A stretch of 11,631 nt of DNA from an uncultured Bacilli bacterium (lineage in GTDB: Bacteria > Bacillota_I > Bacilli_A > RF39 > UBA660): the NCBI GenBank assembly GCA_944331725.1, contig CALVJE010000026.1, forward strand, positions 1-11,631. Reading direction: 5' to 3'. Numbering within the stretch: the stretch's first letter is position 1; each line of letters starts with the position of its first letter. The notes below the pieces were generated by a model. That model had not been told where the DNA came from and searched no databases. It worked only from the letters and a program-made list of their open reading frames with translations. This document shows positions 5,932-11,631 of this stretch, in pieces. Both the position numbers and the translations under genes were made by a program.

Positions 5932-6689
5932 AAAGAATCCACCATTCCTAAAGGACTCATATTTATTTTAGAAACTAGGTTATAGTATTTTAATTTAACA
6001 GATAAATCTATCATAAAAGGAAGTTTTAAACCTAATTTATTTAAAAGACTATCATCGTTTAAGACCTTAAGCATATCTCCACTACTAACAATATTACCAG
6101 CATCAAGTATATAAAGAGTACTATTAATTGTATAAATAACTTCATCTAAACAAGAAGTAGAAAGAATAATAGTAACCCCAGTAGATCTTATTTGTTCTAA
6201 AATACCCATAAACTCTTCTTTTTCTAAAGGAGATAAATAAAGTCCTGGATCATCTAAAAGAAGTAATTTAGGACTATTAACAAGAATAGTAGCTAAATAA
6301 ACTCTAAGCATCTCATAATAATTAAGATCATCTATTTTATTATTAAGTATTTTAGATATCTTTAAATCCTTACTAATATCTTTAACTATCTTTTTAATCT
6401 TAAGATCATCAAATCCTAAACACTCTAAAGGATATCTAATATTATTAAGCACACTATCATAATTAAAACAAAAGTTATTCATATAAGCAATATCTTTATA
6501 ATCACTAATTATATTTTTATCATAAATAACTTTTTTATTATTAATAAGTCCTGCTATTACTTTAAGTAATAAACTTTTACCACTATTATTAGAACCAGTA
6601 ATTATTGTTAAAGAATTAAGCGGTATTGAAATATTAAACTTTCGAAAAGGACCAATTGTTAAATTTTCAACCGAAACCAAATTATTCAT
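5922..6689 (-). CDS. EcfA1-like ABC ATPase with degenerate signature and H-loop
   Basis: A 255-aa ABC ATPase of EcfA1 type. Walker A is good: GSNNSGKS at 32-39. Other motifs are altered: no Q-loop glutamine (YMNNFCF near 69-75), signature LNYYE at 122-126 in place of LSGGQ, Walker B LLLLDDP at 142-148 (Asp147 where the catalytic Glu should be), and STSC at 177-180 with Ser179 in place of the H-loop His. The C-terminal KLGLKLPFMIDLSVKL resembles the EcfA tail (GLDVPxxxELAxxL), and the end MVDSLWK fits too. An upstream in-frame ATG at 6737 would overlap the dehydrogenase gene. The ATG at 6689 has AAAGGTG 6 nt upstream and follows the SDR stop by 1 nt, so it is chosen. Together with the next gene it would form an A1-A2 pair with impaired ATP sites. 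Confidence 0.82.
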   Translation of the reverse strand: MNNLVSVENLTIGPFRKFNISIPLNSLTIITGSNNSGKSLLLKVIAGLINNKKVIYDKNIISDYKDIAYMNNFCFNYDSVLNNIRYPLECLGFDDLKIKKIVKDISKDLKISKILNNKIDDLNYYEMLRVYLATILVNSPKLLLLDDPGLYLSPLEKEEFMGILEQIRSTGVTIILSTSCLDEVIYTINSTLYILDAGNIVSSGDMLKVLNDDSLLNKLGLKLPFMIDLSVKLKYYNLVSKINMSPLGMVDSLWK

Positions 6690-6690
6690 T

Positions 6691-7449
6691 CTAGTCACCT
6701 TTCTTTTTTTGAATATTATAATTAACTCTAGTAACAAACTTATCAGGTAAAAATCTTACTATAAATTTAACAAATTTCATCTTAAATCCTGGAATAATAA
6801 TTGTTTTACCCATAAACATCTTTTTAACAGCATAATCTGCTACATAACTACTACTAAGAGCTTTAACCTTAAAACTAACTCCTGCTCTATTATTGAAGTT
6901 AGTATCAACGGGACCTGGACATAAAACAGAAATACTAACTTTACTCTTTCTTCTTCTTAACTCTTCATTAATAGCAAGACTTAAACGATATACATAACTC
7001 TTAGTAGCATAATAACTACTAAGCATAGGGCCAGACATAAAAGCAGCACTGCTCGCTACATTAAGGATAATACCCTTATCTTTTTTTAACATATCTTTTA
7101 AATAAAATTTACATAACATATCAAGAGCTCTAATATTAACATCTAACATATTAATCTCAGTATTAAGATCAATATCAACAAACTCTCCAAACACACCAAA
7201 TCCAGCATTATTAACAAGTATATCAATATCATCATTTTTAGTTAAGACATAAAGTTCTTTAACTTTTTGTAAGTTAGATAAATCAACAACAATTATCTTT
7301 ACTTTAACTTTACCATCAATTGAAGCTTTAACACCTTCTAATGCTTCCTTATCTCTACCTACAAGTATCAAATCATAATTTAATTTAGCAAGATTAAGTG
7401 CAATATCACGTCCAATTCCACTACTTGCACCTGTTATCATCGCCTTCAA
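6691..7449 (-). CDS. Short-chain dehydrogenase/reductase (SDR)
   Basis: A classical SDR of 252 aa, a cytoplasmic NAD(P)H-dependent oxidoreductase with unknown substrate. The dinucleotide loop TGASSGIG is at 6-13, NNAG at 80-83, catalytic Ser133 in NVASSAA, Tyr146 and Lys150 in SSYYATK, and the CPGPVDTNF segment follows the active site. GRD after the second strand (31-33) suggests NADP rather than NAD. The C terminus is basic and partly hydrophobic (FVKFIVRFLP), perhaps membrane-associated. The start is TTG at 7449: GGAGGTGG lies 5 nt before it, whereas the first in-frame ATG (7440) would be 14 nt from the site. It opens the SDR/ABC/ABC/truA/murI unit behind its own promoter. It resembles the DltE/YqjQ-type SDRs, but the substrate cannot be inferred. 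Confidence 0.93.
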   Translation of the reverse strand: MKAMITGASSGIGRDIALNLAKLNYDLILVGRDKEALEGVKASIDGKVKVKIIVVDLSNLQKVKELYVLTKNDDIDILVNNAGFGVFGEFVDIDLNTEINMLDVNIRALDMLCKFYLKDMLKKDKGIILNVASSAAFMSGPMLSSYYATKSYVYRLSLAINEELRRRKSKVSISVLCPGPVDTNFNNRAGVSFKVKALSSSYVADYAVKKMFMGKTIIIPGFKMKFVKFIVRFLPDKFVTRVNYNIQKKKGD

Positions 7450-7454
7450 CTAAA

Positions 7455-7462
7455 CCACCTCC
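7455..7462 (-). promoter_or_regulatory. Ribosome binding site fixing a TTG start
   Basis: GGAGGTGG on the minus strand ends 5 nt before TTG at 7449, and the next ATG is too far away. This decides the start codon of the dehydrogenase. Confidence 0.8.
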
Positions 7463-7472
7463 AATTAACTCT

Positions 7473-7481
7473 ATTCTATCA
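7473..7481 (-). promoter_or_regulatory. Extended -10 promoter of the SDR/ABC/truA/murI unit
   Basis: TGATAGAAT on the minus strand is an extended -10 (TGnTAnAAT) just after the terminator of the preceding unit. No convincing -35 lies 16-18 nt upstream. The start site would fall only a few bases before the ribosome binding site at 7455-7462, giving a very short leader. Confidence 0.55.
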
Positions 7482-7484
7482 CAG

Positions 7485-7509
7485 AAAAAAAGAGAATACC
7501 AGTTCTCTT
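7485..7509 (-). terminator. Intrinsic terminator of the GH31 unit
   Basis: AAGAGAA (7509-7503) pairs perfectly with TTCTCTT (7496-7490) across a 6-nt loop, followed by five more T, giving seven in a row. The stem begins in the stop codon of the 133-aa gene. It separates the GH31 unit from the SDR unit. Confidence 0.85.
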
Positions 7510-7909
7510 ATTTATCCTTCCAAGAAAAGAACAAATTATCATAATCAATCAATGACAAAAACTCATTTAACTTATTATCACTATATTTATCTACAACATA
7601 ATAATCATAATTAATAAACTCAACTTGATAATTAAGACCCATATCACTTCTATCACTAGTCTTAATGTCATTTATTAACGTATTCATTGAATCTTTATAA
7701 TCAATTCTTCCCTCATCAAGCACTTCACCATCAATACCTATTAAAACATAACTCTTATCTTTATAAACATAAAGACTGTTAGAAGGACAACTACAAGATA
7801 CATCTGTAATTTTTAATAAGTAATTATCTTCATTAAAAGATACAAATAAAAGTATACAACTAATAATAAATATAGAAATAATACTAATAATTAAAACTAT
7901 TCTCTTCAT
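7508..7909 (-). CDS. Small membrane-anchored protein of unknown function
   Basis: A 133-aa protein that I do not recognise. Residues 4-25 form one strongly hydrophobic segment after MKR, so it is probably a signal anchor with the rest outside the cell. IISC at 15-18 looks like a lipobox, but the hydrophobic stretch continues past the Cys, so a lipoprotein is unlikely. The outside part has a Cys-X-Cys-Pro motif (DVSCSCPSNS) and short strands such as LYVYKDKSYVLIGIDGEVLDEG, then an acidic, Tyr-rich tail. Its ATG overlaps the GH31 TAA by one base (TAATG), so translation is probably coupled to the glycosidase. It is the last gene before the terminator at 7485-7509. The pairing with GH31 is by position only. 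Confidence 0.8.
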   Translation of the reverse strand: MKRIVLIISIISIFIISCILLFVSFNEDNYLLKITDVSCSCPSNSLYVYKDKSYVLIGIDGEVLDEGRIDYKDSMNTLINDIKTSDRSDMGLNYQVEFINYDYYVVDKYSDNKLNEFLSLIDYDNLFFSWKDK

Positions 7910-10332
7910 TAAACACTCTCTATATATTCCATAAGTTTTAAGAATAACTTCATATGTTCTTTAGATAAACCATCACGTCTTAATTTACGAATAGCAATTC
8001 TTTTTTTCTTAATAGGAATATCACTAAATGTAATAGAAGCAATCTTTTCTTTTAAATATGTTTTAATCTGTAAATCCATTAAAATACTATCTATATCTTC
8101 ATTAATAAGTCTAACTGCATCAATCTCAATATCTTTACCCTTACAATTAAGCGTTAACTGTCCAATAGTATTAACATTATTAACTTCAACTACAAAATCA
8201 TTTTCTTCAATATACATAGATTCTATTTTTATTTCTTGATCATTATAGTATGCTCTAACATCTTCAGCTTTCTTAGTATTTCTAAATCTAAACTTATAAT
8301 TACGTCTCATAGGAGCAATACCACTCTTACCTTCAATAGACCTAATAATAACTGTATAGTTATTTTGCATATAATTATAATCAATATCTGTCTTTAAGTA
8401 ATAACCTTCTTTATAAAGTGATGTAAGTCCATCATCTTCATATAGAGTATATGTATTAGATACCCCTGGAAATATATGAATTTCCATATCTAAAGGAAGT
8501 CCTACATTATTAACATCACTTCTATTAGATAAAGGTATAACAGAACCTGCTTTTGCAAAGACAGGATAATCTTCTTCTCTAAAGAATGATACATATTTCT
8601 TATCACCAGGAAATTTCTTACCTGTTTTAAAATCATACCAAACTCCCTCTGGCATATAAAAACGATGTATAGTCCTATTCATTACAGGATCTTTACGAGA
8701 AAGTATTGGACAAACAAGTAATTCACTTCCTAAAAAGTATTGATATTTATAGTTATTATCATCTATTACCCATTTATATCTATAATAAAATGGTTCAACC
8801 AACATATTAGCATTTTTATAATAGTTATAACTCTCTGTATATAAGTAAGGAATTAATCTATGTCTTAAACGTAAATAATCATTAGCAATAGTCTCTGTTT
8901 TAATATCCCATCTCCAAGGCTCTCTTTTATAATAATTACCACGAGCAGCGTGAAATCTTAAAATAGGACTAAAAACCCCAAGTTCTACATATCTAATATA
9001 AAGTTCACTCTCCTCTATACCACCGTGATTACCTCCAACATCAAAAGACCAAAAAGATACACCAATATTAGCAGCCCCCATCATACTAGAAGATATTTCT
9101 TTTAATCCATCCCAAGACACCTCAGTCTCTCCAGCATACAAAACAGGATAACGATGAGGAGCAAATATACCATTACGACTAAGCATAATACTTCTCTTAG
9201 CAGGATTTCTTCCTATATCTTTATAATTAAAATGATTATAAGTAAGTAATTTTAAAACATTATTATCTCCTCTATAATCGTGCCAAAAAAAGTCAACACC
9301 TAAAGCTTCTAAAGGATGTAAAAATAATTTAAAGTAAATATCTAGTAATTTAGGATTCATAGGATCAAAAACTATTATTTTATTATCATTAATTCCAAGA
9401 TAAGAACAAGCTTGCGCATAATAAGTCTCGTGAGGATAAATACCCTCGCTAGGATCTATTTCTAAACCAAATCTTATATTATGATTATGTAAAAAACTAG
9501 ATACTTCACTAGGATTAGGAAATAATTCTTTATTAAAAGTAAATCCAGTATGTAAATCCTTAGCTTTACCAACATCACGATAATGCCAATCTTTATCTAA
9601 TAAGAAAACTGCTAAAGGAACATTACGCCTTTCAAAGTCACTAACTAACTCTTTAACACTCTCTTCATTATAAGTAACATTACGACTCCACCAATTACCA
9701 AGAGCATAACGTGGAATAAGTTCAGGATTACCTGTAAGACGAAAATAATCTTTCAAAGCTAAAGGAAAATCATCTTTATACATAAATACATATATATCTA
9801 AACTTCCCTTTTCACGAGCTTCTATTGTACCATCAGGATTAAAAAGAAAAGTATTACTATCATCTATACTAGCAAAACCTTCAAGAGAATAAAGACCACG
9901 TTTTAAACTTCTAGGAGTATTAACATCTTCACTAATCATATTGCCACCTAAATTACGAACTTCAGGATGACCATAATACCAATCTCTATCATTCTCACCA
10001 TTTCCCATAAATAAAGTTATTTTTAAATTTTTCATTGGATCTACTTTACTACCAGAAAAATGAGCTTCTTTAACATAAGTAAGACGAAAGTATTTAGTAG
10101 TAATTTCTAAAAATCTAGCATCTTGTTTAGTCTGATACTCTGGAAAATTAAAATAACGATTAATAGCAAACTGACTAGGAAGATCAACAAAAGTACCACT
10201 AGGACTATATTCAAGTCTAACAAGTCTTTCACTTAATACAGTAATACGATAATGATTACCCTTATAAATACACTTCTCATCACTCTTAGCTTTACTAACA
10301 TCAATTTCAAATTGTCTACCTAGTGGATACAT
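7909..10332 (-). CDS. Glycoside hydrolase family 31 (alpha-glucosidase-like)
   Basis: An 807-aa GH31 enzyme without a signal peptide, so probably cytoplasmic, acting on alpha-linked sugars. An N-terminal beta-sandwich (about 1-200) precedes a TIM barrel marked by LGNWWSRN (211-218). The nucleophile region is DFFWHDYRG (347-355) with Asp352. FWSFDVGGNHGGIE follows near 427-440, then FSPILRFHA with His461 and YYKREPWRWD. C-terminal beta domains include a DUF5110-like part (YTLYEDDG), ending in a charged helical tail of about 65 residues. The loop that usually carries the acid/base Asp (SGD) reads YAGETEVSWDG, with Glu402. Two ATGs are possible: at 10338 GGAGG is only 2 nt away, at 10332 it is 8 nt away, so 10332 is chosen. 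Alpha-glucosidase is the usual activity, but alpha-xylosidase, alpha-galactosidase or transglucosylase cannot be excluded. Confidence 0.92.
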   Translation of the reverse strand: MYPLGRQFEIDVSKAKSDEKCIYKGNHYRITVLSERLVRLEYSPSGTFVDLPSQFAINRYFNFPEYQTKQDARFLEITTKYFRLTYVKEAHFSGSKVDPMKNLKITLFMGNGENDRDWYYGHPEVRNLGGNMISEDVNTPRSLKRGLYSLEGFASIDDSNTFLFNPDGTIEAREKGSLDIYVFMYKDDFPLALKDYFRLTGNPELIPRYALGNWWSRNVTYNEESVKELVSDFERRNVPLAVFLLDKDWHYRDVGKAKDLHTGFTFNKELFPNPSEVSSFLHNHNIRFGLEIDPSEGIYPHETYYAQACSYLGINDNKIIVFDPMNPKLLDIYFKLFLHPLEALGVDFFWHDYRGDNNVLKLLTYNHFNYKDIGRNPAKRSIMLSRNGIFAPHRYPVLYAGETEVSWDGLKEISSSMMGAANIGVSFWSFDVGGNHGGIEESELYIRYVELGVFSPILRFHAARGNYYKREPWRWDIKTETIANDYLRLRHRLIPYLYTESYNYYKNANMLVEPFYYRYKWVIDDNNYKYQYFLGSELLVCPILSRKDPVMNRTIHRFYMPEGVWYDFKTGKKFPGDKKYVSFFREEDYPVFAKAGSVIPLSNRSDVNNVGLPLDMEIHIFPGVSNTYTLYEDDGLTSLYKEGYYLKTDIDYNYMQNNYTVIIRSIEGKSGIAPMRRNYKFRFRNTKKAEDVRAYYNDQEIKIESMYIEENDFVVEVNNVNTIGQLTLNCKGKDIEIDAVRLINEDIDSILMDLQIKTYLKEKIASITFSDIPIKKKRIAIRKLRRDGLSKEHMKLFLKLMEYIESV

Positions 10333-10340
10333 AGTCATAG

Positions 10341-10345
10341 CCTCC
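10341..10345 (-). promoter_or_regulatory. Ribosome binding site deciding the GH31 start
   Basis: AAAAGGAGG precedes two ATGs two codons apart. The GGAGG core is 2 nt from the first (10338) and 8 nt from the second (10332). Normal spacing supports the second. Confidence 0.7.
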
Positions 10346-10359
10346 TTTTATTCTCTTTA

Positions 10360-10388
10360 ATTTTAGCACATTTTTAAATCATTAACAA
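10360..10388 (-). promoter_or_regulatory. Promoter of the GH31 unit
   Basis: TTGTTA (10388-10383), 17-nt spacer, and TAAAAT (10365-10360) preceded by TGC, an extended -10. It begins 4 nt after the VanY stop codon. The start site would be near 10353, leaving a leader of about 20 nt. No sugar operator or CRE-like palindrome is obvious. Confidence 0.7.
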
Positions 10389-10391
10389 TTA

Positions 10392-11519
10392 CTAATCATC
10401 TAAAAACATAACATAATATTCATCATAAGTAATATTATTTTCTTTTATATATTTAGCAATTTTCTTACCAACATATCTATAATGCCAAGCTTCACACTTA
10501 TATCCTGTTATATCTTCTTTACTCTTAGGATATCTTAAAATAAATCCATACTTATAAGCATTATCCATCATCCAAGAATATTCATTACTATTTACAAAAG
10601 TATCAACAGACTTACTAGCAATATCTAAACTCATCGCTGTCTGATGTTCAGAAAAACCAGGTTTAGCCACATAATTATCAACATAATTTTGACCATAAAG
10701 CTCTAAATATGTATTAGTAATCTCCTCTTGGTCTGCATAACTTCTATAACCAGAACTAACCATTAACTCAAGTCCCTCTTTACTAGCAGCTTCTGCCATA
10801 TCATAAAAAGCTTTCGCAACATTTCTCTCTATTTCTACTTCTCCATCACTTTTTACATACTCTTCATCAATAGTAACTAAATCATCAGGAACATACTTAC
10901 TACTTAATTGTCTATGTTTATTAACAAGTACATAATCATCAAAATCATCTATAACTATTGGATCAGTATAATCTTCTTTATCAAAATCCATATTTACATA
11001 TAAAACAGTAGTCTCTGCATCATCATTATTAAGATCTTGATATGCCACATATCTATCATAATTACCAAGCTTTGCAAAATCCACGCTTAAAAACTCTTCT
11101 ATATTTTTAACTCTATCACGTTTTGCAAAATCACGAACTGTCTCATCATCACCTTTATCTATTATAAGAGAAACTTCATTAACACTATAACCTTTACTCA
11201 ATAATTTATTTATATTACTAATTAAATGTTCCCCTTCTTTATAATCAATCTTTGCATAACTATCTAAATTATCCTCTTTATAATCATCACTACTAAACGC
11301 TGCATTTAAAGTCTTATTCTTTCCCATATCCATAATATAAGAATACTTAAATTTAAAGATTATATTCTTCGCTGCCTCTTCACTATATCCTAAACTTTTA
11401 AGTTCTCCTATTCTATTAAGGTAAAAAACTAAAACAATAATTATAACAAAAATAATCACTCCAATTATAATCAAAGGCTTTCTAGCACTTTCCTTTAATT
11501 TTAACTTCTTTTTAGTCAT
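10392..11519 (-). CDS. Membrane-anchored VanY-type D-alanyl-D-alanine carboxypeptidase (M15B)
   Basis: A 375-aa protein with a Lys-rich N terminus and one membrane segment at about 15-34; the remainder should be outside. The last 130 residues form a zinc M15 peptidase that trims terminal D-Ala from peptidoglycan stems. SSGYRSYADQ is at 255-264. SEHQTAMSLD (290-299) supplies zinc ligands His292 and Asp299. EAWHYRYVG (343-351) supplies the catalytic Glu343 and third ligand His346. The usual SxHxxGxAxD has Ala and Ser in place of Gly and Ala. The middle holds two helical LGYS/KGYS units (43-55 and 109-121) and acidic linkers. The ATG at 11519 has only a weak site upstream (AGTAGTG). It stands alone: a promoter precedes it and another begins right after it. 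No van resistance genes are nearby, so housekeeping wall trimming is likeliest. Confidence 0.93.
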   Translation of the reverse strand: MTKKKLKLKESARKPLIIIGVIIFVIIIVLVFYLNRIGELKSLGYSEEAAKNIIFKFKYSYIMDMGKNKTLNAAFSSDDYKEDNLDSYAKIDYKEGEHLISNINKLLSKGYSVNEVSLIIDKGDDETVRDFAKRDRVKNIEEFLSVDFAKLGNYDRYVAYQDLNNDDAETTVLYVNMDFDKEDYTDPIVIDDFDDYVLVNKHRQLSSKYVPDDLVTIDEEYVKSDGEVEIERNVAKAFYDMAEAASKEGLELMVSSGYRSYADQEEITNTYLELYGQNYVDNYVAKPGFSEHQTAMSLDIASKSVDTFVNSNEYSWMMDNAYKYGFILRYPKSKEDITGYKCEAWHYRYVGKKIAKYIKENNITYDEYYVMFLDD

Positions 11520-11555
11520 TAAATCACACTACTTTCTACATCTATCATTACAAAA

Positions 11556-11564
11556 ATTGTACCA
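11556..11564 (-). promoter_or_regulatory. Extended -10 promoter upstream of the VanY-type gene
   Basis: TGGTACAAT on the minus strand fits the extended -10 pattern TGnTAnAAT, 37 nt before the ATG. The -35 region 17 nt further up (AAGACT) is poor. Confidence 0.5.
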
Positions 11565-11586
11565 AATTTCTGACGAAAAGTCTTTA

Positions 11587-11595
11587 ATTATATCA
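11587..11595 (-). promoter_or_regulatory. Second possible promoter upstream of the VanY-type gene
   Basis: TGATATAAT is a perfect extended -10, about 70 nt before the ATG, preceded by an eight-T run with no clear -35. It may act with or instead of the element at 11556-11564. Confidence 0.5.
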
Positions 11596-11631
11596 AAAAA
11601 AATATATTGCAAAATAAAATGTGTTGGTTTA

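Noticed and set aside
6689..6737. Longer start for the first ABC ATPase (ATG at 6737)
   Set aside because: It overlaps the dehydrogenase gene, and the extra 16 residues do not look like an ABC N terminus. The ATG at 6689 has a proper ribosome site.
7850..7909. Lipoprotein signal (IISC) in the 133-aa protein
   Set aside because: The hydrophobic run continues for several residues after the Cys and the segment is a better fit to a simple membrane anchor.
10392..11519. Vancomycin resistance determinant
   Set aside because: VanY-like enzymes are common in wall metabolism, and no vanR, vanS, vanH, vanA or vanX neighbours are present.
1..11631. Mycoplasma-type genetic code (TGA as Trp)
   Set aside because: TGA ends four genes at places where the proteins are complete, two of them in ATGA overlaps, and Trp is encoded by TGG throughout. 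The wall genes also speak against Mollicutes.
1..11631. CRISPR array, insertion sequence, prophage or integration site
   Set aside because: No spaced direct repeats, transposase, integrase, terminal inverted repeats or tRNA gene seen. The region reads as ordinary chromosome.

Overview
This window is very AT-rich, with G+C apparently below one third. Every recognisable gene lies on the minus strand, so transcription runs from position 11631 towards 1. The code is standard bacterial: TGA serves as a stop in four genes, twice inside ATGA start/stop overlaps. Wall-related genes (murI, a VanY-type DD-carboxypeptidase), a T-box leader before tyrS, GGAGG ribosome sites and extended -10 promoters point to a walled low-G+C Bacillota. 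An uncultivated gut lineage of Bacilli or Erysipelotrichia is my best guess; genus cannot be told from sequence alone.

Layout in transcription order. (1) 11519-10392: membrane-anchored VanY-like carboxypeptidase with one or two extended -10 promoters upstream. (2) 10332-7508: a GH31 glycosidase and a small membrane-anchored protein of unknown function. This unit starts at a good promoter just after the VanY stop and ends at a clear intrinsic terminator (7485-7509). (3) 7449-3655: short-chain dehydrogenase, two ABC ATPases of EcfA type, truA and murI, tightly packed with overlaps or 1-nt gaps. (4) 3645-76: promoter, Tyr-type T-box leader, an unknown acidic 122-aa protein, tyrS, an anchored protein with seven propeller-like repeats, and a 116-aa protein resembling a histidine phosphatase without its histidines. 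The last gene runs into a hairpin terminator. A further promoter at 4-33 drives whatever lies beyond the left edge.

Routine parts are tRNA charging and modification (tyrS, truA), wall precursor supply and trimming (murI, VanY) and sugar hydrolysis (GH31). The unusual parts are proteins that keep a fold signature but have lost catalytic residues. The two EcfA-like ATPases sit where ecfA1-ecfA2-ecfT-truA is normally found, but ecfT is absent. Between them they have lost a Walker A motif, both ABC signatures, both Q-loops and both H-loop histidines. The phosphatase-like protein at the end of the tyrS unit lacks both catalytic histidines. The GH31 enzyme has Glu at the usual acid/base Asp position. 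The best candidate for something undescribed is the degenerate ATPase pair, followed by the tyrosine-controlled unit joining tyrS to a surface propeller and a pseudo-phosphatase.
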